The notes under the pieces: model-generated
Told to the model about the DNA's origin: nothing
The model's database searches: none
The model's input: the letters and a program-made list of their open reading frames with translations, nothing else
From: Algicola sagamiensis DSM 14643
Lineage (GTDB): Bacteria; Pseudomonadota; Gammaproteobacteria; Enterobacterales; Alteromonadaceae
Direction of reading: 5' to 3'
Length of the DNA: 64,000 nucleotides
Assembly: GCF_000374485.1 (NCBI RefSeq)
Contig: NZ_KB894492.1
Span: 208,508-272,507, forward strand
In this document: one piece after another, positions 8,981 to 17,581 of the stretch
Position numbering within the stretch: the first letter of the stretch is position 1
How the letters are laid out: each line of letters begins with the position of its first letter
Made by a program: the position numbers and the translations under genes

Positions 8981-10162
8981 TTGAAAACGACGTTTCAAGC
9001 CCTGGATCAATTCTTATATGCACATCGCGCATTTTGGCAGTTGGTGCCTTTTGAGCATCAATGCTTGCCATGGGAGCATGCGTACCCAGCGCTGTGCAAA
9101 TGGCTGAAGTCAATTTCTAACGAGGAACTCTTCCGTATCGATGGTGAGCGTGCGTTATTATACACGTACCTTTCACCTTTCTTTCCAGATTTACCAACGG
9201 TTCTTCAGCTGATCGAAAACATTCCCCAGCAATCCAATGAAGCACCGGAAGTGCCAGAGCACTTCAAGCAGCATATCAAAGGCAGAAAGTGGCAACAAAT
9301 AGCACAATTGGCTGCGACATTGGGTGAGAGTGAAGCTTATCTGGATTGGTGTGGTGGCAAGGGACATTTAGGACGTTTGCTCTCTTGGTATTATGAAAAT
9401 CCTGTTACCGTCATCGAGCGGAATGCGGACTTGTGTGAGCAAGGGAAGGGCTTTGCATCCAAGTATGACTTGCCAATGCGCTATGTCTGTGCAGATGTAC
9501 TCAACTCCTGCCAATCTCATGAATTTACCCAAAAGCACCATGCAGTGGCGCTTCACGCTTGTGGTGACTTGCATATACGTTTTATGCAAAGCGCTGCGTT
9601 AGCCAATACAGACAAGATTTCTTTATCACCTTGTTGTTATCATCTAACGGTGATGGAGAAGTACCAACCTTTGTCGATCGAAGGTCGTTTCTCCAAGTTG
9701 GTGTTGCGTAAGCATGATCTTAAATTACCCCTTCAAGAAACCATGACCAGCGGGCAGCGTATCCAGAGATTGCGTCATCAGGAAATTGAGTGGCGTCTCG
9801 GGTTTGATGTCCTTCAGCGAGAGATAACAGGAAATACGCAATACCTGCCAGTTCCTTCGATTCCAAAAAGTATGTTGAGTGATACATTCGAAGCTTTTTG
9901 CCTGTGGGCAGCGGAACAAAAGTCTATTCAAATACCGGAGCAAATCAATTTTGCGCAATATCTTGAGCAAGGCAAACAACGCCGTCAGGTGAGTGCGCGA
10001 ATTGATTTGGTACGTCATGCCTTCCGCCAAGTGCTGGAGTACTGGCTGATCTTAGACCGAGCGATGTATTTAACCGATCAAGGTTATGAGGCACAAATCA
10101 CGCAATTTTGTGCGCCAGAAGTCACTCCTAGAAATATTCTTATCCGAGCTCAGAAAGGCTGA
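8981..10162 (+). CDS. SAM-dependent methyltransferase-like protein
   Basis: A 393-residue protein starting at TTG 8981 with AGAG 6 nt upstream; no in-frame ATG exists near the N-terminus. The centre has a Rossmann methyltransferase motif, LDWCGGKGHLGRLLSWY followed by VTVIERN, then HACGDLHIRFMQ and the SPCCYH cysteine pair, which fits the Methyltransf_32/GSTCD-like family. The substrate is unknown; some members are suspected RNA methyltransferases. It stands alone on this strand, divergent from atl. Regions outside the SAM-binding fold (1-110 and 280-393) are not recognised. Confidence 0.75.
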   Translation: MKTTFQALDQFLYAHRAFWQLVPFEHQCLPWEHAYPALCKWLKSISNEELFRIDGERALLYTYLSPFFPDLPTVLQLIENIPQQSNEAPEVPEHFKQHIKGRKWQQIAQLAATLGESEAYLDWCGGKGHLGRLLSWYYENPVTVIERNADLCEQGKGFASKYDLPMRYVCADVLNSCQSHEFTQKHHAVALHACGDLHIRFMQSAALANTDKISLSPCCYHLTVMEKYQPLSIEGRFSKLVLRKHDLKLPLQETMTSGQRIQRLRHQEIEWRLGFDVLQREITGNTQYLPVPSIPKSMLSDTFEAFCLWAAEQKSIQIPEQINFAQYLEQGKQRRQVSARIDLVRHAFRQVLEYWLILDRAMYLTDQGYEAQITQFCAPEVTPRNILIRAQKG

Positions 10163-10614
10163 GTTCCTATCTTATTTACCTGTTTCCAATCATTTGAACA
10201 AGCCAATACGCTGTGATTGATGCTTCTTCAGTTGTAACAGGGTGGATGTCCGAAAGATCAATAGACCCTAATCATTGGTATGTTTGCACTTGGAAAAATA
10301 AAGCGGCTTGGTTCACGTCTTTGGTCACCTTGCCGCTTTGTGATGGCATGTCTCGCAGGAGAAAATTTCTACCTGCGAAAGTGGATGGGCAAGATGAATG
10401 GTAATGATAATTGTTATCATTTGCAAGTAAAAAATGAAGAAAATTTTCTGCCGGATCCAGTTTTTTTATTTCATCGAGGAATCAACTGAATTTACTGTAA
10501 AAAAAATTTGGAGAATTTCTGCGCATTGCTAAATTTTGTCTATTCTTAAAACCACATGTCTTTCTAAATCACTCCCTTTTAAGCGGTAGGGCCATGTAAG
10601 CCACGGAGCAAACA
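10163..10614. other. 452-nt intergenic region with a hairpin and a Fur box
   Basis: No convincing coding sequence. It holds an 8-bp GC-rich stem with a 24-nt loop (arms 10300-10307 and 10332-10339) without a T run, and the Fur box described separately. The 3' 100 nt are A/T-rich and should contain the promoter of the large lipoprotein gene. Confidence 0.6.
10403..10421. promoter_or_regulatory. Fur box
   Basis: The 19 bases AATGATAATTGTTATCATT form a near-perfect palindrome. The central TGATAATTGTTATCA (10405-10419) differs from the 7-1-7 Fur consensus TGATAATNATTATCA at one position. It lies 193 nt upstream of the large lipoprotein gene and points to iron-dependent control of that locus. Confidence 0.8.
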
Positions 10615-13600
10615 ATGAAAAAACTTAAGTATAAAGCGCTGTCTATCGCTGTTGCGCTATCTCTTGGAACCCTTGTCGGCTGTGGTTCTGACGACGATGA
10701 TAAGGTTTCCGCAACATCCACGGTAGAATTTGACAAAGAACTCAATCTATTAGGTTCAGTCGTAAAAGGTTCAATTCGAGATGGGATGATTGTCGTTAAG
10801 ACAATTAGTGATAAGGGAGAAGAAAAGAGAATTCCTTTCGTCGCCGTAGGAACTGCTGATGATAAATTGAAATCTGTAAAAACGATGCAAGTTGACAAAG
10901 GAAAAGAGTCAACCGTTGAGTCTACTCACATGGAAGAATTAATTACTGCATCTGAGGCAATTAAAACAGATGTGGATGGTGCTTATTCAATCTTGCTACC
11001 TAAGGGCACTGAAGGCGCGATTGTTGTTGAAATATCAACGGATAAAGAAAAGAAAATGGGACTTATTCGTTGTGACTCTCTTGATGAAAAAGGTTGTGGT
11101 GGTAGTTCATCTGATACAGAAAAACTGGATGAAATAAAAGATAAGGATGGTAAAGATATCAACCCTGATCCAGATGGTGTGATTGAGTTTGGCGAATGGT
11201 ACTACGACACGGCTATGCTCAGATCAGTCACCATTCTTCCTGAAGCCGCAGATGACGATTCAACTGACGATTCAACTGATGATTCATCTTTCGCATCACG
11301 AGTGGCTCAGGCTGGCCCTTATCGAGCGAACTGCTCAATCTACACAGAAATGGCTACCGATAAGCTACTTAAAGATGCTCAGAAAGATGATGGAGCAGTT
11401 TCAATAAGTGCTGATGCAATAAAGAAAGTTGGAACTACTATCGTTCAACAACTCTTTAGTGGACTTCTTACCGATGTTGATAACCTAGATGATCCAGTAT
11501 TGCTTGCGATGCTTGATAATATAGGTTCAGCAGCAGTGATGGATCTTGCTGCGATGGATAAAGTTGATGTTGAGATTTCGAGTGTATTCCTATCCGTAGC
11601 AATGATGTCTGCTTCACTACAGGCAATTGCTGCAGATTCAGCGAATAATAAGACGCTAGGTCAATTGATTACAGACCTTAATACGCTGGTTGTTGATGGT
11701 AGTATCAATGGTGCAAGTGGGGAAACACTTCTCGAGCAGCTAAATACTGCGGTTGCTACATCTAAAACTAACTTAGGCAATGCGTTGGGTAGTTCCCCAG
11801 CGGGGTTCTTAGCAGACATTAAAGCGCTACTTGAACAAGTACTTGCAGAGATTGAAAATTTCACGCCAGCTGACTTGGCTACTCAGAATAATGATGTTTC
11901 TACAACAGTAGGTTGCTCTGATGCAGATAGCTGTTCTGCAAATACAGATGGTATTAATAACCTCTTTGAGCCATTAATTAATGCTTTGAATGCACGGAAA
12001 GTAGTTGTCGATGGTGCTCATACGAATTTAGCTGCAGCTACTAATGCTCATCCACTTTCTTATGTGTTTAGATTAGGTCAGGTTATCAGTGATATCCCAT
12101 CAGACGCAGCAGAACTCGAGAAGAGACAAGAAGCAATAAGAATTCTTGGGGATTATTTCAGTAATGAAGCTGACAATCCCTTAACACCAGTAGCTGTTCA
12201 GAAGAGTATCGTAACGGTAAATTCTGATACAGGAGCCTTCGAGCAGGCAGATGGCGTAGATGAAACGGACTCTAGAACACCTATTAATCTTACAAAAATT
12301 GTTGAAGACTTAAACAAGAAAGTCGAAACAATGATTATGCAGGTGAATATTCTAAAAGTATCTGTTACTGGTAACTCAACGTTAACTACTCTCGAGTCGA
12401 GCTTAAACACTCTCCAAACTGCGGTGAAAGCAACCATGGAAAAAGTTGCTGGTTACAAGACAACATTGGATGAATTTAAAGGTGCATCAGTTGGTATTGG
12501 TGATGGTGATCAATTAGATAATACAATTACCTTAATAGATAGCTCTGAATCATTAAATAAAGCGCTTGATACGAAGAATACAGCAGCATCAACAGCTGTG
12601 ACTGAAACAGAGACGCTCAGCTCAGGTATTACGACTATCGCGGCAGCTTTGACATTTGATCAGAAGGCTACAGCTGTTAAAACAGAAGTAGATAGTGCCG
12701 TTTCAGATGCTTCAGATGCTGTGACAGCAGCAAATGCGGCGAAAGAGGCTGCGGATGCTTTACTCGCTGCTAATCCAGGAAATGAAGCAGCAACGACACT
12801 TGTTGCTGATGCTGACGCAGCCGTTACAGCAGCAAACTCAGCAGATTCAACTGCGAAAGAGAACCAAACGAAGCTTGACGCCCTACTCACCAAAGCACGT
12901 GCGGAAGTGAGTGAAGAGCAGACGAAGATTCTGAATAACACCAAGCTCTTATCACAAGGTGCGTTGCTTGAGTCGAAGAGCGTTACGGATCAGATGGTCG
13001 ATGTCTTCCGTGAGGCTGCTAATGCTGGTTCCACCAATGGTGCATATGCAGACTCAACGACAGTTTCTGGTTGGGAGTACAAGTACGATGGCGCATTCAA
13101 TATGGAAATGCGTGATAAAGCCAATGCAACAATTCGTAAGTTGCATATGGTTGGTGAAATCTCTGGTACTACATCACGCGCTGGACTTGCAACAACACAA
13201 GTGAACTTTGCTTTCTCAGCAACCTTAAATCCTCCAGTGGCTGACGGCGTGAAGTTTATGGTCAAAAATGAAAATGACCTAACAACTGCCGCTGGTGTCA
13301 CAGCAGCGCTTGCAGAATGTAAGACTGCGATGGACGCGGTGATTGCGGATCCAACCAAGATGATTGCAGATACAGCGAAGCCGAAGGGTTCTTGTGCGGT
13401 CGTCATTTATGATGGCACCATCACCAATGCAAGTGGCATCGGCCAATCTGCCCAAGTCAAGAGCGCGAACTTCACACGCTTTGACTATGCCGACCGTGGT
13501 GATGATTCTAGTATAACTGCGACGAAGATGGTTGATGACGCTGTGGTTCAGCACCTTGGTCAAAACAACTCAGAAGCGTATGTCAGCGCGATGGGTAAAA

Positions 13601-13941
13601 TCACAGATAAGAGTGACTCATCAAATGAGATGAGCGCGACGCTGATGATGGATGGTTGGTATAAGAAAGACGTGACGCTTTCTTCAGGTGCAGAAGGTGA
13701 TATTGATAAAGGCACGATTACCATTATGGATGTTGATTCAACAACCGAAGGTGATCAAACCTTTGTCGCAGACTATATGATGGAAGAAGGTACTTCAAGA
13801 ACAGTGACAGGTACAGTGAAATATCGTGACACGAGTGTGGGCACGTTTGCTGAAAGTACGACGTCTGGTAATCTTGAAATTTCATTCTCTTCAATCAGTC
13901 AGACGCTTGTGATGGCGATGGATGTATTCACCACTCGCTAA
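10615..13941 (+). CDS. giant surface lipoprotein of unknown function with EF-hand-like loop
   Basis: A 1108-residue protein not recognised as a known family. It has a lipoprotein signal ending TLVGC (Cys23) followed by an acidic GSDDDD linker. An EF-hand-like calcium loop lies at 183-194 (NPDPDGVIEFGE, oxygen ligands at 1, 3, 5, 9 and 12) near a small Cys pair. A DST/DDS repeat follows (gene positions about 11259-11289). The middle is long, helical and Ala/Thr/Asp-rich (about 690-780, coiled-coil-like), and the C-terminal 300 residues are beta-rich. It is first in line after a Fur box, ends at a strong terminator, and is followed by an outer-membrane barrel and a second lipoprotein. An exposed ligand-binding or adhesive role is inferred only. 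Confidence 0.8.
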   Translation: MKKLKYKALSIAVALSLGTLVGCGSDDDDKVSATSTVEFDKELNLLGSVVKGSIRDGMIVVKTISDKGEEKRIPFVAVGTADDKLKSVKTMQVDKGKESTVESTHMEELITASEAIKTDVDGAYSILLPKGTEGAIVVEISTDKEKKMGLIRCDSLDEKGCGGSSSDTEKLDEIKDKDGKDINPDPDGVIEFGEWYYDTAMLRSVTILPEAADDDSTDDSTDDSSFASRVAQAGPYRANCSIYTEMATDKLLKDAQKDDGAVSISADAIKKVGTTIVQQLFSGLLTDVDNLDDPVLLAMLDNIGSAAVMDLAAMDKVDVEISSVFLSVAMMSASLQAIAADSANNKTLGQLITDLNTLVVDGSINGASGETLLEQLNTAVATSKTNLGNALGSSPAGFLADIKALLEQVLAEIENFTPADLATQNNDVSTTVGCSDADSCSANTDGINNLFEPLINALNARKVVVDGAHTNLAAATNAHPLSYVFRLGQVISDIPSDAAELEKRQEAIRILGDYFSNEADNPLTPVAVQKSIVTVNSDTGAFEQADGVDETDSRTPINLTKIVEDLNKKVETMIMQVNILKVSVTGNSTLTTLESSLNTLQTAVKATMEKVAGYKTTLDEFKGASVGIGDGDQLDNTITLIDSSESLNKALDTKNTAASTAVTETETLSSGITTIAAALTFDQKATAVKTEVDSAVSDASDAVTAANAAKEAADALLAANPGNEAATTLVADADAAVTAANSADSTAKENQTKLDALLTKARAEVSEEQTKILNNTKLLSQGALLESKSVTDQMVDVFREAANAGSTNGAYADSTTVSGWEYKYDGAFNMEMRDKANATIRKLHMVGEISGTTSRAGLATTQVNFAFSATLNPPVADGVKFMVKNENDLTTAAGVTAALAECKTAMDAVIADPTKMIADTAKPKGSCAVVIYDGTITNASGIGQSAQVKSANFTRFDYADRGDDSSITATKMVDDAVVQHLGQNNSEAYVSAMGKITDKSDSSNEMSATLMMDGWYKKDVTLSSGAEGDIDKGTITIMDVDSTTEGDQTFVADYMMEEGTSRTVTGTVKYRDTSVGTFAESTTSGNLEISFSSISQTLVMAMDVFTTR

Positions 13942-13956
13942 ACAATCGGGTTAGAA

Positions 13957-13987
13957 AAAGAGGCGGCGTATGTCGCCTCTTTTTTTG
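13957..13987 (+). terminator. intrinsic terminator after the giant lipoprotein gene
   Basis: A 7-bp GC-rich stem (13959-13965 with 13974-13980), extended by A/T pairs, with an 8-nt loop followed by seven T. It should separate the first lipoprotein transcript from the barrel gene, or allow partial read-through. Confidence 0.9.
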
Positions 13988-14069
13988 CCTAAAACTCGTC
14001 GTTATTTCATAAAAAGTATCTCGAACCGAGGTCGTTCGGGCACCATCAGACTCTTTAGGGAACTCAAGG

Positions 14070-15152
14070 ATGCGGCACATTATTTGGTCTGTTTTATGCA
14101 GTACATGCTGCGCTTCTTTTTTTACTCAGGCGCACACCTATCATGTTCGCTCATCGCTCACAGCTGAAATATACACTGAGTCTCAACCCTTCGAGGCATT
14201 TTTGGATGACTGGGATAAGCCATATGAGCCAGGAGACAGTGCATTTACCCACAACCGATTTGAATTTGGAGTAGGGTGGAATGAGCACGAAATTGGCACG
14301 ATCTCTCGCTATGACTATACACTGGACTTTGATTCGGATACGGCTTTATTTACCCATACAGAAAAAAATAACCGCCCGTTTGAAGATCGAGATTATCGCT
14401 ATCGCTTACGCGCTCGTAATTCGACTTCCCATGGCATGTATTACCGCTATCGATATACCATCATGGATGGACTGACGTTGACGCCAACCCTTCAACTGCT
14501 TGGCTCAAAGCATTATCAGGATGGGAATGTAGATGGCACCATTAATAATCAAAACCGAACTGGGCAGCTGAATGTCGATTACTTCTTCTCCTGGGATATT
14601 TTATTTAAAGCGCTCCCGATCCAACAACGGCCAACCGGGCGTGGCTATGCAATTGACTTGCTTGGGGAGTGGTGGATAGATTCATCCTGGAAAGTATCAC
14701 TTCATTTAAAAGATTTGATCCATCGGGTGAAATTTAAATCTTCTCCTTTTGCGCAAGGGCAGACCGCAAAATCGACCGTCAGAGAAACTGAGACAGGTGG
14801 CATTGAGACATTTCCAACAATCACCTTATTTACTCATCTCAATGGCAACGAAAAAGATCATACGTTGAAGTTACCCATGCGATATGACGCAGGGGTGGAA
14901 TATGTTCACTCAAAGTCACTTCGTGGACAGTTCTTTACACTGGGCTACGAGAAAGATGTATTTTTCCGTGGGTTGGGCTATTGGAAGTTCTGGCAGGAAT
15001 TTGAACTGATGTTTGGCTATCAGACCAAGTCCAAAACCCTCCACATTGGCATTGAGCATCCTGTGATTTATTTGCGTTACATGACGGATGACTTTGATAC
15101 TGGGAATTCTTTTCATACAGGACTTTCATTGGGCTGGAAAATCGCATGGTGA
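14070..15152 (+). CDS. putative outer-membrane beta-barrel protein
   Basis: A 360-residue protein with AGGGAA 7 nt before ATG 14070. It has a Sec signal peptide (about residues 1-21, cleavage likely after FFTQA). The mature part alternates polar and aromatic residues throughout (YRYRLRARN, MYYRYRYTI, QLNVDYFFSWD, FHTGLSLGWKIAW) and ends in Trp, the usual C-terminal signal of BAM-inserted barrels. It is too short for a TonB-dependent receptor and no plug is seen. It sits between two lipoprotein genes and overlaps the second by 7 nt, implying coupled synthesis. Function unknown; a secretion or anchoring pore for its lipoprotein partners is inference. Confidence 0.72.
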   Translation: MRHIIWSVLCSTCCASFFTQAHTYHVRSSLTAEIYTESQPFEAFLDDWDKPYEPGDSAFTHNRFEFGVGWNEHEIGTISRYDYTLDFDSDTALFTHTEKNNRPFEDRDYRYRLRARNSTSHGMYYRYRYTIMDGLTLTPTLQLLGSKHYQDGNVDGTINNQNRTGQLNVDYFFSWDILFKALPIQQRPTGRGYAIDLLGEWWIDSSWKVSLHLKDLIHRVKFKSSPFAQGQTAKSTVRETETGGIETFPTITLFTHLNGNEKDHTLKLPMRYDAGVEYVHSKSLRGQFFTLGYEKDVFFRGLGYWKFWQEFELMFGYQTKSKTLHIGIEHPVIYLRYMTDDFDTGNSFHTGLSLGWKIAW

Positions 15153-17077
15153 CTATTATGGATAAGTTTAAAACCATCATCTTTTACTTCATCTCTTTTT
15201 GCCTTGCTGGGTGTCAGGGGGATGACAATGGATCAGGTGAATCGTCAGTGCAGACATCTCGGCAAGTCCCAAGTGTCCAGGTGTCTCTTATCCCGGAGCT
15301 GAGTGAAGCGACAGAAGCAGTGACGCTCAAGTCTTCGTCAGGGCAATCTATCTTGCTCAGTCAAGCCGACTTGCAGGTCGACGCACCACTTTATTCGCGA
15401 GCAGAACTGTCACTCGATGAAGCTGTATACTCCTTATTTTGTCCTTGGGAAGAAGGTTGTGGTACTGTCGATCAGTTCGATGTCATTGATGTGAATAACA
15501 ACAGCAGAATTGACCAGTTTGAAGTGGTGAAATTTAAACTGAAGACACGCGGCTCTTTGAAGATAGTAACAGGCGAAAACCACGGAACGTTATCGATTTT
15601 GACCGAAGCACTGACACAGGTGTATGAATCGCTCAAGTTAGAATCCGAAGAGAAAGGTGAGGCATTTCCATCACTGGATGATTTGGATTATCGGTTTGGC
15701 TCCATGTGGGGGTTTGATCAAGGGCTGATGCGTTTATCTATGGATCCGACAAGACGTGCTGCAGAATTATGGCTTCATCGTGCGTTTGCCACGGCTGTGT
15801 TCCTTGCGCGTGGTGATGACTCCGCAATTGGCTTGGAAAAACTGAGCGACGCTGTCCGCGCGGCAATCATGGACAATCAAGTTGAAGGGCTACAATCGAT
15901 TCAGCAAATAGCATTGGATTATCTGGCACTCTATAACCGATATGAAAATCTCACAAAGCATATGAAAGAGCCACAGTTATCGGGGTTGTCTCGTGCCAGA
16001 AACTGGCTACAAACTTCAACGCACCCTGTCAAACTGGAGATGAACCTCACCGAGCAAAAAACAACACCATTTGGTAAAGATATCTTATCTGGTATGAGAG
16101 ATATTATTGGTGTGACGCAGTTGAATGCGCTGACAACAGATGTGGATCAGCGGGTTGAGCGGACCAAAAAACTACTGGATGAGAATATGGTATCGCTGGC
16201 GAGGGTTTTGGGAAATGTTCTATCCATTATCGCGAAGGATTACCCGCCTTTTACAACGGATTCTGGTGTTTATACCCAAGATCAGTTGCGTATTTCTTTT
16301 AATGCGGATCAATCCACTTGGCTTGTCACAGGGTCGCATTCCGGCACAATTGTTGATCTCTATATGCGAATGGCATCTTTTAAACTGTCTGCATCTTCAA
16401 CCTCTTTTCTCAATTTTGTGATTGAGGGTACATTTGAAGAAAATGGCAGCAAAATCACACTCGATACGCAGGAAATGCTGGTTCATTTCAATTATTCTCC
16501 GATTTCGGATCCTATCGTTGATGCAAATAACTTAAAGTTCTGGCTTACAAGCGGCATCAAATTGGAAAACCAAATCGATGGCTTTGATGGTCAAATGAAG
16601 CTCTTTGGATTGACACGCGGCCAGACAGACGCTAGAGAATTTCGCTTTGATGACATAAGGCTGGATGGACAGCTAACCATGGATAGTGATTACAAAATCC
16701 AATATAGCTTGGTTGACAAAGCACTGAATAGCCAATTACCGCAACAAAGTACAACGATGGATACACGGATTGCTCTGACTTCAACATTAAAAGGGGCAAA
16801 ATCAAGTACGTTCTGGTTATTCCAAAATGGTTCTCAGGACGACGCCGTATCGATTCGCACGGGCGAAACTGTGTATCGAATGAATCAACGACAAGAATTG
16901 AACAAAACACATTTTGATATTTGCACGTACCCTATGGCTTGTCTCAAGATGACTCGAGATGGTCGAAATTATAACGGCGGTTTGTATGTAGGAGATTTCA
17001 AGATTGGGGATGTGATCACCATCCGCAGGATCCCTGGAGTTGTGTTTGAAGATGGGATATTTTTATCCTTGTTTTAG
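15146..17077 (+). CDS. lipoprotein with EF-hand-like loop, unknown function
   Basis: A 643-residue protein whose start overlaps the end of the barrel gene (ATG 15146; ATG 15158 is also possible). The lipoprotein signal ends FCLAGC, followed by an acidic/Gly/Ser linker. Residues 115-126 (DVNNNSRIDQFE) make a textbook 12-residue EF-hand loop with ligands at 1, 3, 5, 9 and 12. The middle (about 150-300) is helical and the C-terminal 300 residues are beta-rich with repeated short strands. The plan (lipobox, nearby Cys pair, calcium loop, helical middle, beta C-terminus) mirrors the giant lipoprotein two genes upstream, so the two may be distant paralogues. No known family recognised. Confidence 0.78.
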   Translation: MVTIMDKFKTIIFYFISFCLAGCQGDDNGSGESSVQTSRQVPSVQVSLIPELSEATEAVTLKSSSGQSILLSQADLQVDAPLYSRAELSLDEAVYSLFCPWEEGCGTVDQFDVIDVNNNSRIDQFEVVKFKLKTRGSLKIVTGENHGTLSILTEALTQVYESLKLESEEKGEAFPSLDDLDYRFGSMWGFDQGLMRLSMDPTRRAAELWLHRAFATAVFLARGDDSAIGLEKLSDAVRAAIMDNQVEGLQSIQQIALDYLALYNRYENLTKHMKEPQLSGLSRARNWLQTSTHPVKLEMNLTEQKTTPFGKDILSGMRDIIGVTQLNALTTDVDQRVERTKKLLDENMVSLARVLGNVLSIIAKDYPPFTTDSGVYTQDQLRISFNADQSTWLVTGSHSGTIVDLYMRMASFKLSASSTSFLNFVIEGTFEENGSKITLDTQEMLVHFNYSPISDPIVDANNLKFWLTSGIKLENQIDGFDGQMKLFGLTRGQTDAREFRFDDIRLDGQLTMDSDYKIQYSLVDKALNSQLPQQSTTMDTRIALTSTLKGAKSSTFWLFQNGSQDDAVSIRTGETVYRMNQRQELNKTHFDICTYPMACLKMTRDGRNYNGGLYVGDFKIGDVITIRRIPGVVFEDGIFLSLF

Positions 17078-17088
17078 GTTGGCAAAAT

Positions 17089-17119
17089 GATGCCTCTGTG
17101 ACTTGATCAGAGAGGCATC
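17089..17119. terminator. stem-loop between convergent lipoprotein and ubiK genes
   Basis: A 9-bp stem (17089-17097 with 17111-17119) and a 13-nt loop. The tail is only TTTT on the minus side and absent on the plus side, so it would be a weak terminator serving mainly ubiK. Confidence 0.5.
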
Positions 17120-17126
17120 GGATCAG

Positions 17127-17405
17127 TTATTCATCTTGGTCGTCAGACTTTTCTTTTTTATCAAGGAGCTGCTGCTCTAACGCTTCGACTTTTTGTTCCA
17201 GTGCATGTAAATGTTCACGTGTGCGTTGAAGGACTTTGAGTTGAATGTCAAATTCTTCACGGGATACAAAATCAAGCTGTGCCAGCTTTTGTTGCAAGAC
17301 TTGCTTTGTTTTTGTCTCCACATCATTCGCAGCTTGTTTGAGGCCAGAAGGTAAAGAGTCAGAAACTTGTTTGGCAATTTCTTCCAGTTTTTTGGGGTTG
17401 AGCAT
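17127..17405 (-). CDS. ubiK: ubiquinone biosynthesis accessory factor UbiK (YqiC/BMFP family)
   Basis: A 92-residue protein: an amphipathic N-terminal helix (MLNPKKLEEIAKQVSDSLP) and a C-terminal coiled coil (about 45-85, REHLHALEQKVEALEQQLL). This is the compact form of the membrane-fusogenic BMFP family. UbiK helps the Ubi complex make ubiquinone under aerobic conditions, probably by binding membrane lipid. It is a single-gene unit, convergent with the lipoprotein gene and divergent from rep. Confidence 0.9.
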   Translation of the reverse strand: MLNPKKLEEIAKQVSDSLPSGLKQAANDVETKTKQVLQQKLAQLDFVSREEFDIQLKVLQRTREHLHALEQKVEALEQQLLDKKEKSDDQDE

Positions 17406-17581
17406 GGATCACTATCCTTCAGTCAAAATGAACCCGTTAAAAGGTCTGTTCTTCTTCTATTGTACGTGATTTTTTAATAGGCAGAACAGGCTTTCCAAAG
17501 AGAAAAAGATTTGGTCGTGTTCACGAGCGCGAGAATTCGTTACACTATTGCGCTGCATCATCAATTCATCAGAAGGTCGTT

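Noticed and set aside
8527-9054. A 175-codon plus-strand open frame across the mscM end, atl and the methyltransferase start
   Set aside because: It is antisense to the well-supported atl gene and has low-quality sequence.
10163-10489. Two overlapping 60-70 codon plus-strand open frames in the intergenic gap
   Set aside because: No ribosome binding site or protein-like composition; one frame crosses the Fur box.
11259-11289. Short DST/DDS repeat in the giant lipoprotein as a tandem repeat or CRISPR-like element
   Set aside because: It is a small in-frame coding repeat of an acidic linker, with no spacers.
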